A program made the position numbers and the translations under genes. Shown here one piece after another: positions 24,211 through 37,000 of a stretch of DNA of 64,000 nucleotides. The stretch comes from Lineus longissimus (Eukaryota; Nemertea; Pilidiophora; Heteronemertea; Lineidae): NCBI RefSeq assembly GCF_910592395.1, contig NC_088313.1, positions 17,810,437-17,874,436 of the forward strand, read 5' to 3'. Position 1 is the first letter of the stretch; each line of letters opens with the position of its first letter. Below the pieces are notes generated by a model. That model worked only from the letters and a program-made list of their open reading frames with translations. It ran no database searches and was not told the DNA's origin.

Positions 24211-25495
24211 AGTGTACATGTATAGTAGCAATACACTTCCAACACAGTCCATGTACTAAAAGTGGTTTTTTCAAATTTTTTGATCAAAATTGAGTTTGCC
24301 TGATGTATATTAACTGCGACAAGTACTTTGTTTCTCTCCCCGCAGTGCTTACATTATCTAGTTTTGTTATCATGTTATGTCCAGTTTTTTTGTTGTTATA
24401 CAAAACTCAAGAGCATTGCGTTCAACCTTTTTGCTGTTTCAAATGCTATAGAGGGAAGGATATTAAAAGTCCATGTGTATTCATCCTTGAACCGCATATA
24501 CCCTGTGAGCAGCTTGAGTTGAGTGGAAAGGCCTTGTGGCATACAGCAGTTTTTTGTGCTGTACTTATCTAATTTGAATGAATAAATTAGAAGTCTTATT
24601 TTATGTTGCAATGAAATTAAATACGATGATAGTTTGATTTGCCAGTTTAAGTGCATCATTTCGTTTTCCCACGAATGGTTTATATTTTCATAATGAGCGT
24701 TGGGAGATAGTTTTTTTTGCCAGTTCTGTCTGTATTTTTCAGAGTACTTGTCATTGGATTGTTGTAGACTGGATGCGGTTACATTCAGGTTATTTTTTCT
24801 CTAGCAGAAATAGCTCGCTTTGAAATGATATTTTCACTAATTTTTTACTCATCATTTTTACTGAATTTTTTGACGGAGACATATTAAGGCGGCTGCATAT
24901 TTTTTAACTTTTGAAAAACCTTTCCATATTTGTATATCTGAGTCTCGAACAACTTCAGTCCATATGTTAATGCACAAATGATCAGTCCAAAACAAACTAC
25001 GTTTATTTCACCCTAGCTTGCCAGGATTGGCTGTTTCGAGTTTCACTTTAAAACACTGCTCATTCTGGCAAACTCTGTGAAATGTAGATGTCCATGTATT
25101 GCACAAAGTGTAGTTCAACGTTAGCTATCAGTTCTATTTGACTTGTGTCTGTGTAAATTCTTGATAATACTTTAGTGAAATAGACAATATATCTATCATA
25201 AAGTTGAGACAACACTGTCTTGCTTGTGACGAAATGTACATGAATTCTTTGATCAAATGACTGCTTGACTCATACAGTACTATTTGAGCTATCACCACAC
25301 AAATTCCTGATCTTCCTTTCTGATATATGGCGTCAACTCCCTGTGGTTTCTCATACATTCTATACTAGTATAGTGAACAAAACAGTGTGGCAGTATTAGC
25401 ACCCCCGTCCATTTGTTCTGTCTTATAAAATCATTGTGCACCAATTCATGAATGTGGGCAAACTCTTTTCGGAAAAAAAGGTGATGCATGTTGAA

Positions 25496-25691
25496 ATATG
25501 TGACCCGTCACAGCAAAACCAGGCGCTTGTCGCACAGAAGATGAGCCTAATTGACACCAGGAGATAATGGAAGTAGTTGATGTGCTCATATTTCACAAAA
25601 GGCAGACAATAGAGAAATGAACAGACAGTCCGTCTCAAGCTGTCAAGCTCACAGCGACATGCGCCTGGTTTTGCTGTGATGGGTCACATAT
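25496..25691. mobile_element. 196-bp inverted-repeat element (MITE-like)
   Basis: The first 30 bp (ATATGTGACCCGTCACAGCA then AAACCAGGCG) and the reverse complement of the last 30 bp differ at one position. The interior has a GTCGC copy in both arms. No coding capacity. Likely a short non-autonomous DNA transposon. Confidence 0.7.
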
Positions 25692-28600
25692 GTCCTCAAT
25701 TTGTTTGTCCGTGGAAGTTAAGCAGATGACCCAAAGGAGGAACCAATACTAAATTCCTGTTTTTTGGTGCTGGGTAGAAAGAATTTGTATTCAATGTCTA
25801 TCTATTGAATATTGTACAGATTGATGTTAACAGTATAACAAATTCTCTGGTTTATTCAATACCCAAGTTTGCTGTATTTACTGTCATAGTGGCCATATGT
25901 ATATTAGTCTTAATTATATCCGTAGAACTATCTGTATTTTCATCTTGAAAGAAATTGATTTGGCTAGGTTCAAACTATTGTACATTACAAGTCAGGTTTG
26001 ATGCTCAGCTCTGTCTCACTTTGCCAACTTAAAATGTACAGTTACCAGATTGGTATTGAAAAGGATGTACGTTTCCGGTCCAGACTCATTTAAAAGATTT
26101 TTGTAGAAAAAATACTAAAATACAACTGCAACTCAACTTATCCATTTACATTATGCACTGAGCAATAAGCTTAATTGATAATCAGTAAAATTTGCTCTGA
26201 AGTCATCAATGCACATTGGCATGCGAGTGAAAACATTATGCAAAGACGAAAAGATCATCTTGCTTACACTCAGGTATCCTGACGAGATAGGGTACAGATA
26301 GGGTACAGAATTCACTGTCAGCGTTTTGTACTAACTCTTCCTGACTTGTGATTTCATAGAAAAATCTCAGGTGGCGACTTTGGTACAAAGCTGGTTGTGT
26401 CTGACATGATCTCAGTACATGGGAATCCTCTATTGGCAGTTGCCTAATCCGGACAATTTAGAGAAAAAATACCTGTGAATTTCTGTATGAATTGAGAATA
26501 AATTGAATTAAAAAGGCAAATTCAAGTGGATCTGCTTACAAGGACTTGTATCTGATGTATTTATCACAGCACATGATCTAGTTGTTCTGTTAGGTCCCAA
26601 TGAGTACATATTTTGCCAGTTCTCGCTATGACGTGAATTGGTCGAAGAAGGCTTACAAAATGAGGGTTGGGTGGTGAATAGTGCATGCTTTGCTGGGTTA
26701 CAATGTTTCTTGACATTGTGTCTGTCAACACTAACTCAGGGGTTGTTAGTGTTACTTTTTCTGTACATAATTTATCATCAAGGTTTGTGACCAGTCCCTA
26801 GGGACAAGGTGTGTCATTTTCATTTTATCATGAGTGTCTATGTTCCATGTTGGTGCTTTAGTAGTGTTGCTGTACAAGTGAAGTAAGCGATGGTGTACAT
26901 GTATGTATGTGTGTTTCATCGAGTCACCAAAAGTTGATAAAATCTACAGGCATTTGACTTGATGTTTGCTTCTCTGCCCAACTTCTTTGATTAACGTATC
27001 TTGCTGTAGTTCCTCATCAGAACGAGTTATGGCCCTTTGATAGAGACCTAGTAGAATGGATATACTGGATATAAATTGTTCTTAACGCGAGTTCTTTAAT
27101 ACTCATGGCCACATTTTGAGATATGCATGAGCGAGGCAAATTTGGTGTTCAGCTTTTTCCTTAGAGTTGTGTTGAATTTTCTTGATGGTAGAAAAGCAGA
27201 CATCAGGTTGTACTTTTTTTATTGGTGCACAGGTATTGTTTTATGAACTTGGGGTGACTCGGAGAATATGTGTGGTCATTTTATCTCATTAATCATTAGA
27301 TAATGTTAATATTTTGTGGCTCTAGAAATAATTCAAGGCGATGCGAGCTGAAAAATCATAGCAATATTTCAGTCAACTCATTTTTGGAATTTTATGGCAG
27401 TTATTATTGACCTTTTATGAAGAGTTGTATTTGAGAAAATCTCTGGCAACAGTATTTATCAATAGTCGTCACAGTTAGACATAAAACCTGTACCGTTACA
27501 TACCGTTAGCTCACTGTTAGAGTTGATCAGCCGACAAAAATTAAGGAGGTGTGTGAGGTCCAGTCAGCGCTCAAAGGAGAACACTAGACTGCCTTATTTT
27601 GCGCTTAGAACTCAGGCCAATTTCACTCAGTGGCATATTGTGGCAGAGGTACGTTTTCAGGAATTTTCTCAAATAACTCTAGCACTTTCCAATGAGCAGC
27701 CATATCTTTTATTTTCATGTTCCAACATTGTGATATCAACTCTCCATCAGTTTGTGAAAGGCTCATTTGCCTCAGGTATGAGCTATGAACAGCACCGGTA
27801 GCGTTTATATATATGTAGGCGATTATTTGGGTGAGATGCCCTGGTAGTAATTCACTGTGTGGACTGAGTCAGGAAATGGATCTGGGAAATGAACTAACCT
27901 TTGAATTAAACAATTTATTTTAGGCAGATTTTCTTGTGTTTTAGAATGACTTTGAAATATCAACTCTTTCATATACTTTTTGCGTACTTAAGATTCAATC
28001 AAAAGCTGTCACTCTGTTAATCTTGAAATAATCTAAATTATTTTTTTGCAAAACAATTTTGGGAGTGTTAATGGCTTTTGATTGATGCTGCAGTATTATA
28101 TTGGTATCGAAAGATATAACAGAACTGTGTCAACTTTCTGTATAGTAATCATGATTTTTTTCTGGCACTGATGAATAGTCTGGTAATGATATTGGTCTGT
28201 AATATCTGTGACCATCATATTGTACATGTATCTGTTAAAAGAAGACCATAGTAGGAACTCGGGGATCCAATGAATGAACAATGTATTCTTGGCTGTACTT
28301 GTGGGTTTATTATGGGGCGTGGGGGGTACAATAAAGGTTGGTTATCATGAAGTGCCATCATGGAAAGAACGCACTGTAGGTACACAGAGGTTTTTACACT
28401 TCATGTTTGCAGGCCTTTAGTCAATTGATTATATTGGGAATAAGCATAAACCAAAGTTCTAGGATAGGAAAAAATATATATGCTCAATAGTTTAGTCATA
28501 AGTCAACACTAATTTAGTAGAAATCACCTGTCCAATTGATTTAAATTTCAATTATGTCCAGTTAAATACATGTAGTATAACTTTGTGAAAGGTTCAATGA

Positions 28601-28999
28601 ATTTAGAAAATTTTATTTCATGTTGTCAATAGGAGAATCAATTTGCTGGAAGAAGTTGTGACTGCTCAGATCAGAGTGTGTTAATGAAAACATTGATGAA
28701 AACAGGCTTAGAATATGCTTGATAAAAATATAATTACTGATTTAAACAGAAGGTACACAGAGAAATCATTTGTGTTGCATTGATCTAATACCATTGCAAT
28801 GTGAATGTGTCAATTTTCTCAAAAGCCTGCCACCTTGTTGGGCTATAAAGATGTTTAATTGGAGATTTTATATCTCGTCTCCGACTGATCAATGGTCAGA
28901 GCTAAGTGTATATTGCATTCAAAGATGGTCTTCGTCAATGATTAAAATATTTTCAAGGTTAGTTCATTAAAAGTTTGTATTTTTGTGTGCAGAAAGTAA

Positions 29000-29005
29000 A
29001 ATAAA
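29000..29005 (+). terminator. Poly(A) signal AATAAA with GT-rich downstream element
   Basis: AATAAA, then within 25-45 bp TTGGTTGTGTTGTGTTTC. The closest upstream plus-strand gene is FAM53. Confidence 0.4.
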
Positions 29006-29020
29006 GAAATTGAAAAAAGT

Positions 29021-31012
29021 CTAGACAATTTCTTGGTTGTGTTGTGTTTCTTTTGCTCCGAACTGGCTAGCGGCATACTACGACCACCACTACATGTGAC
29101 TGGCTGTCACTCGGGTCTTGCATTATCCACAGACCAGAGACAATTACATAGCCAATCTGATTCCTGAAAGACTTGGCAGTAAAAGTTAAAATTAAAAATT
29201 CCCCAGTTTTGGGTGTAACTGGAAATTCCCCCCTTTTTAGGGGAGGGAATGGGGGGGGGGGGGGAGTTATTCCATGAACCCCTGACAACCGTTAGATCAC
29301 AGCTTATCTTTATCCAAACTTACGTACATACCAGGACCCTTATATACAGTGCAAATTCTCACTGCATTATTCTCATGTCATGGTGTTGACTCCACTTGCG
29401 TATCAGGTACGTTGCAGATCAACTGTCTCTGCTACCACCCATAGGGTCATACTAAACAGCTCCCACCAGGTTTAAAAGCATATTTAAAGCCATCAAAATA
29501 AAATCTAATGGTCATAAACGAAATAAGCAGGACATTTGTCACATTTTCTGATCGTTTCGTGACATTTGTGTGCTAGATTAGAGAGTTGTTGTCTAAAATG
29601 TACCAGCGTCCACCCAGTCGGCGGCCATGTTGGATTTGACTTGGAGGAAATGAAAGGGCTTCCCAATACCAACTACAGTAGCCTTGTGATTTTAGACAAC
29701 ATCTCCCTTAGCTTACACCCAAATGTCATGAAATTTTCAGGAAATGTATTTTATGGTGTACATATTTCGTTTATGGCTTCTGCATTTTATTTTGATGACT
29801 TACTACCTGACTTTAAACCTGGTGGACGCTGATGGGCGCTGGTTGACGCTGTTGAGGATGACCGCACCCATAACTAGCAAGTCCCGGCAAATGTGGAAAA
29901 TATTGACGCTGTTTACTTCTTCGTACATTTTGTACACGTTGTAGTGAGTTTATTGAGGAGACTGCTGATCTTGCGTTTCGCTCTGGAATTATCTGGACTA
30001 TTGCATGTATTATTTACTTATTGTGCAATATATTGGGTGATGTCAGTGAGTTGCAATTAATGTGCTTGTGTCTGTAGTTCTATTGGATAGCTTGGACGGG
30101 TAAGTTGTGAAGAATCTGCACCGGTTTTGCTCATTTTATGGAGAAGATTTGATGTGCACTGCTGTCAAATTTGCAATTTTTTTACCAATCCAATGTTCAC
30201 ACACTACACAACAGTAACAGTCACAGTGTGTTCCAAAAAAGTCCCCCATACATGTAAAGTGTATTTTGTAGGAATTGTAATTTAGGATAGATTGATAATA
30301 TGTAAAGAGCAAGCTCTAGTGAACTCGCACAACTGTATGTCTTAGCAGACAATTTTTAAATACATGATGATGTCCCACACCCGCACTTCAGCCTTCAGGA
30401 CAGTGGCGCCGGTGTGAATAAATCTACTTAGTACTTGTGGTCAATGGCTCATGACATCATGAAATAGTTGCGTCACGAGGAAGGAAACAATGGGATTCAC
30501 GTCCGACGTCGTAACTGTTGGTGCGGTGCGTCATGAATGCAGGATCGACCAACGCGCGGCCCATATGGAATGCGACAAAACTGTACCGGAACCAGAATTA
30601 TCATGGGTCTGCACAAATTTTTTCAGATTCAATGGATATGATGGATGTATGCATTTTGTTGTTTACACTTTACATACAGTGTATACGTAACCATTACACT
30701 CACTACGTTGTGTGAGTTACTACGTGTATAGAGGTTCTTCACTTGACGTTTTGACGGCCACCTGTCAATCCATTTCCTTTACGAATTACGTTGTGGCCAC
30801 CTGTGACGGCCAAAATGGCTGTGCAAAACAATTTGCTACGTCATCATGTGACGTCAGTGAAGAACGTCTATAGTCACAAGTATCAACTGGGATACCCGCG
30901 TATCCATGTTGGTACTTTTGACCTGATGGCGCTCATGGCATTGTGGTCACTGGACTGGGCTTCATCCTACTTATTCCTAGATCATCGTTTTTGTTATAGA
31001 TAGGTGGCAACC
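29021..31012. other. Intergenic and TEP1 upstream region
   Basis: Includes a G run at 29250-29265 and an 88-codon open frame at 29566-29832 with no recognisable motif. From about 30490 the sequence becomes CpG-richer (ACGTCCGACGTCG, CAACGCGCGGCCC), as expected for promoter-proximal DNA of TEP1. Confidence 0.45.
30730..31012 (+). promoter_or_regulatory. Candidate TEP1 promoter / 5' UTR with CRE
   Basis: A full TGACGTCA (CREB/ATF site) at 30849-30856, a CAAAATGGC YY1-like motif near 30810 and several CGTCA half-sites, 160-280 bp before the TEP1 start codon at 31013. No TATA box is seen. The start-codon context is CAACCATGG. Confidence 0.45.
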
Positions 31013-34000
31013 ATGGTGATTCAAGCAGATAGAAAAACACGCTGTGCTGCCGATCTGACATTCAATACGAAATCGTCTCTGAAACTAACTGGTGGTGAGT
31101 ATTGCAGACGCATAGCTTCCTATCAATATCATCAGTACGTCTCGACTCTAGACTCTGAAATCTCTGGATCTGTGAATAGTACTAGTACATGTTTTAGTTT
31201 CATCTGAGATAATTTTTTCGTCTTTAAGGCTTTCATTGATTTGGTCTTTGCTGTAATTTCAGGTCTGAGGAGTAGTGGTCTTGGTAGTAACTTGTGCAGC
31301 TCACTAAGCAAGACTTCATCGACTAAGAAAGATGGTGAATCAAATTTGTCTAACCTTGGCCTTGGGAAAACAGGAATGGGTCTCACCTCTGGTTCTTTGC
31401 TGTCAGGAAAGAGTCTCCTGGGGACAGCCACTGGGACATCCTTGAGGAATACTTCACTGCTTGGTTTCTCTGCATCAAAATCCAAGGAACCTGATGATCT
31501 GAAATCGTCTTCCCGTTTGACAAGCAGTCCAGGTTTGGGGTTAAGGTCGACAGGACTTGGCCTCAGGTCAGTAGGTTTGGGAGGATTGACGTCACTGACA
31601 TCGTCTGGTCCACTTAAAGGACTGGGGACAACTACTGGCCTCTCAAGGGAACCGACTCTGTTGTCTGGGTTGCCGTTGAAGTCTAATCTAACAACATCAA
31701 GCCTTGCTTGTCCACTCAGAACAACACTTCTGAAAGAAAGTAGATCCCAGGGACAGGGTGGTGATGTCAGAGGATCTCTTCCTGAAAAGGGTCCTACGCC
31801 GAAGAAGGAGAAGAAGAGGAAGGATGATGGCAAGAAGAAAAAAGATGGCAGGATGACTGTATCAAAATTGGACAAACAGGAGACCAATAAGCAGCTCCAG
31901 TCGGACATCGAACTCCCCACGTATGACCTTTGCCTTTCTGCTGAGGTGAAGGATATTGAAAAGACCTTGTTCGTTCCACCAGAGCAAGATGCTGCCATCA
32001 TGTTGAGTTCAAAGGTCAAGGATGAATTACTTGCTATGAAGGTATGATTCTTTATGCTACTTGTTATCATCTCTGTTCATGAACCTTATCAATTTAGTTG
32101 ATGAAAATGAGCATTTTGAAATCCACATGTAGTCGTCGTTGTATGGATTAATTGGTCAACAATACTGCAATATTGGGACCAGAGGAGTGAAATGTTAGTT
32201 TAAAAAAACTGTGAGTGGCTGCAGATTGAAATTAAAACACCTTATGTTATCGGTATAATCCATTGTTTCAGTGTAACTTCATCAATGCTGTCAGTGCTTC
32301 CCTGATTGGTGCACCAGATTTCAAGAAACCAGCAACATGGGCCTCTCTCCGTAATATGGTTGAGACAGTTGCAAGATATGACCCAGAGTTCATTCTTAAG
32401 GTAGATTCCGTTTACTTCCTCTGCTTTCAAGTAAACTTATATGGTGGTTTAATTGATACTAGATAGAGTAAATTATCCTCTCTGGATAGAGGTGTCTGCA
32501 ATGATTTGGAAGGACCACTGTTATTTCGAAGAACCACTGTTCCTTGAATTAAGGGCATAACCGTACCTTAGTGCTGCTACAAAGAATCTTTGCTTTTATT
32601 TCATTCTTTTATTTCACCTTTTAAGATAATTGCTGATACCAAGAATATATAAAGACTAGTCTTAATTAATTCTTGCTGATACCGTCACATTTTAGGTGGC
32701 TCTTTACACAAGAAAATGCCTTAATATAAGAACTACCGCAAACTTCCTTCTGGCCCTCGCATCATTCACCAAAGAGTGCAGGATCTACATCAAGAAATAC
32801 TTCAGTGCTTCAATAAATCTGCCTTCCGATTGGATAGAAGTGGCAGAATATTACCAGGTTAGTAAAAACAAAAAAGCAGACTACAGTTACACCATCCTTG
32901 ACAAACACGAAACCCTCTCTGTTTTTGATAAGGACACTGCATACCAAATTGGTTGTTCCATTGAGTTAGACGTCTGTAATCAGGACACCTCTCAATGAAG
33001 CATTTGTGAATCCCAAGGGTCTCCTTAATAGAGGCAGACATTCAAAAAGTTCTGAGTGCTGAGAAGACAAAGAAGAAGAATTCCCTGAAAATACGGTACA
33101 ATGACCTAGGTTTGCAACTTGGAGAGCTGAATGACAACAGGTAAGCTCTGGATCCTTATGCATTATTTATCCTGTCACATGATAAATCAATTTACTCTCT
33201 ATTTATTTGAAGCTCTTTGATGACTCTTCCATCAAGTTTGGCTCGCTCCCAGCTGCTCTTCGACGTGCCATGGTTGCCAAGTTTCCAGATTTTGACAAAT
33301 ATCAGCTTGGTATGTTGATACATATGTACATAGAAAAGTGTTACTGTTAGTTTTAGACACTACAGCATTGAGGAGTCTGGAGTGTAAATACTTGAAAGTC
33401 AGCACTGAGATAAAGTTCCCAAAGTGAGATAGGAGCTGCACTTAATGAAATTCATGTCATCAAAAATCATGAAAATTAATTGAATTTTCTTAATGTTATG
33501 ATCTTCATCTGTTGTACACAAAATCGGCTAATTGTTGAGATAAAAGTGTCTAAACTCCTCCGATTTCAGCAAAATACAACAAAGAGAAATCGAAGAAAAA
33601 GAAACAGCGACTTGCGAAGGCACAGAACGTTTTGAAGCAAGCTGAAGGTCTCTACCCCAGGGGTGGTGCGACTATGCGTGGTGTTCGTGGTGGCCGTGGG
33701 CGTGGAGGAACCCGGGGTGGCCGTGGAGGAACCCGTGGAGGAACCCGTGGAGGAAGTCGTGGCGGGCGTGGCCGGGGACGTGGAGGTGCAGGGGACAATG
33801 TGGTAGATGTCGAGTCTGGATCTGATTCTGATGGAGATGAGGATGAAATGAAGATTAAGGTAACTTTTTGTCCATTTAAAGCCTTAGGAGCACATTGCTT
33901 TAACAAAATATTCTTTGCAGTGCCACATTTCACCACATCTTACCACTTTGTAAAGATAAGATAAAATTTCAAAAGAAATATTTACCTGAAATCTTGTACT

Positions 34001-37000
34001 TTGAATCTTCAATTATCGGAACACTAAATGTCCATTTTAAATTCTTCAGACTCTTAAAGAGAAGGAGAGAGAAAAGAAAACATTCACCCTCAAGCAGTTG
34101 ATTAGGAAACTTCACATTACTGAACCAGTTGATAACGTCATGGCATTGATCGGCAAAAAGTAAGTACTGGTTCCTCATTCGTTATCCAGTAGTGACGCTA
34201 TTGTGTTAGAATGATACAAATTGGAAAGTAAGTCTTGGATTTGGGTACAGTTGAGTTGATGTGGGATAGTTTAGCTTGTGATCTCTAAAAGTTTGACTGA
34301 GATTCGATGGCATGGTACTTCTCTGCTTGCTGAAATGATGGTGGTACCAGACCACAAGAAATTAGACAAGAGATTGCACATACCATAAGAATGAAAACCA
34401 TCACAGATCTTTATGTCTTCAAAGTGTATACATGTAGGCCTTCAGATGATTTGTTCCATTTTAAATGAACTGTCTTTTCCCAGGTATCCATCAACATTGG
34501 AAGAGTTCTACAAATGTCGTCTGCCAGGCACTTGGGAGGAAGAGAAGGCAGGGAAGCGCATGAAACTCCCGACACCTGAGACATGGGAGACGCAGGTCTC
34601 ACTCAAGGGCAATAAGGCTGCTACGTGGGAAGATCTCCTTGGTGAGTAAATATGAGAGGGGTTGGGTAGTGTCATGGTGTCACGTTGACTCGTAATCAGG
34701 GGCAGTGATATCGATCTAGATCCACTCTCCTCACAAATGCATGATACTCGCACCTGCAAGTTTGATGAAGTTTGATTCACTAACCAGGCCCACCATTGAG
34801 GTGGAGAGTTTTCAGTGAAGACTCGGGCACCCATTGTCATTGATTTGAGAACTTCTTGGTCACTAGAAAAAGGAATCTGACAGGTCACGTCTACAGTCCT
34901 ATTTGCCACCAAAGTGAAATACACAAGAATTTCAGTTAGATTGTATGAATCTTACTTGCTGCGCATGTTGGTTTATGTTGCCAATAACAGCTAACTCATG
35001 CCCCACACTAGAGCCTTGTCACAATGTACCGGATTGAAAGAGTTGATAAACACTGTTTTTCTCCTCAGATAAGAAGAAGCTGCCCTTCATGGCTATGTTG
35101 AGGAACCTAAGGAACATGATTGATGCTGGCATATCGAAGAAACATCACGGCTGGGTGCTAAAAAAACTCGGCGATGAGGTTAGTCAAGTACAGTAGAGCC
35201 TATGTTCAAAGATGGAACTGTTGAATATATGTTCCCTCAAGGTTATGTCATGTTTTTGTTAGATGCAGATGATGGTCATGCTGTAAAATGGCTTTGATAT
35301 GTTAGCTCGTTTTTAGCTGCTGTCCACCTGGCCGGGGAGGGGGTTCGTCGGCACCAGGTACAAAGAACCTTGGTTTCTCATTCGAAGGACAATATCTGAT
35401 GTCAGTGTGTCTTTTATTTCATTATCAATCTATCTGTCTTTTTTAGAACGCTGTGTCCAACAGTAAGCAGTTCCCATTCCGCTTCTTCTCGGCCTATGAA
35501 GTTCTCCGTGGACTTGAGGAAAACTATGAGAAAAACCGTAAGCACTCCTTTGCTTTGTTACAGCAGTAATATGAAAATTGTTAAGTTATAAGTTGACTTG
35601 TTAGAACGAAGAGATGGGCACTGGATGTTTTCCAGTTGGTATCTCTTTACAATGTTTGAACAAAACTTGAGGTCTATAGGCCTTGCTGGGCAATCAACAG
35701 GGTTTTTCAAATGTCTGCTACCCCTTTACTTTCAGAAGCAGAGATCATTGAAATGGCAGAAAGAGAGGCTCAAGGTCTGCCGGCCACTGACAAAAAACGC
35801 CGTCCCAAGAGAACGAAGGGTAAAGCCCCAACGTGGCAGGAGAGAAAAGAACAGAAGCAGTTGAAGCAAAAGAAACGGTGAGGAATAATAATGCGATAGA
35901 CTATAACATTTAGCATTTGTTGCATGCTCAAAAGACATATAATGTGCTTATGCTGTCAGTTAGAATCTTAAGCTTGCAATATAATTTCTCCAAGTATCAT
36001 GTGTGTGATTTCTAGAGGACTTAGAGTAACAGTGATGTCATTATCTTTCAGAGAGGTGCCATATGACTTGGCCTTACTCACTAGGTATAAGAAAGCGCTG
36101 GATTCGGCTGTCAAGATTGCGACAGTCCACAACGTGACCCCAATCAAGGGCACTACAGTCATCTTCTGCCATCTTGGACTGAACATGCCTTGTACGTCTG
36201 CTAGGGGTCTTGGAGCACCAAGAACTGTAAGTTTCTCACTCAGCCTATTTTTCTCTGGCCAGATGGGGGAGAGGAAGGACCCTTTTGGTTGATCCTGATC
36301 TCCAGAATATTTGAACTCGACAATGTTGGTTGATGTGTTACCGACTAGCTGAGGAAATTTCAACTTTTGAATGAACATTGTCTACCTATTAAGGTTTACA
36401 TTTTGTGTTACATTTAGGTGAGTGAGATAGCCGTTCTGATGGGACTGATGTGCAAGTATGCATGTGAGGAGTGTACCATGATTGTCTACGGTAATAAGGA
36501 GTCGTACAACTATCGGACGGTGGAACTCGAGAAGGGTACCATTCTTGACAACATGCAGAGTGTTCTGAAGCTGACTGCCGTAAGTTGTATTTGCATCATT
36601 AGCAAGATTCAGCATATCATTGAATTGTTCCCAGGCTTTGTGCTTCAAAAGGTCCCCTTACTTCAATTTTGAGTATCTTAAAATTTATGTTCTTACAAGA
36701 AACTTCTTATGTATCCCAGCCAACTAACCTAAACTAGGTTTTTTTTCTAGCGTATATTTTTATGTAAGAAGGTCAAAATGAGGATATGAATGGCGTAATC
36801 AATAATGATCTAATGGTTTTATCATAAGATGATGATAAGGCAATTTGTGGGACTTGCATGGACAGGTAGAAGTAAGAAAAAGCCTGAAAAATGGAGAGGT
36901 TAACCATAACAAATTCACAGACTTTGAGTGAATGTTTTCTTTTCTAGCTGGTCTCTGACAGTTCAAATGATGTTGCCAACGTTCCTGTTGAGTTCCTTGA

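Larger units (their letters stand above)
22719..29020 (+). other. Probable long 3' UTR of FAM53 / AT-rich non-coding DNA
   Basis: No coding exon found over 6.3 kb. Candidate poly(A) signals are AATAAA at 24581-24586 and AATAAA at 29000-29005. The second is followed within 25 bp by a GT-rich element (TTGGTTGTGTTGTGTTTC), the best-formed 3' end in the interval. It includes foldback copy 2 and a 196-bp inverted-repeat element. Confidence 0.4.

Noticed and set aside
29566-29832. 88-codon plus-strand frame
   Set aside because: No similarity recognised, AT-rich second half; could be a repeat fragment but evidence is too thin for a call.
31132-32070. 312-codon open frame on the minus strand
   Set aside because: It is the antisense of the large repetitive TEP1 exon (31263-32041). 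The plus-strand frame has correct splice sites and joins the TEP1 frame; the minus frame has no motif.
33652-33936. Minus-strand Pro/Arg-rich frame opposite the RGG box
   Set aside because: Antisense shadow of the GC-rich RGG minisatellite in TEP1.
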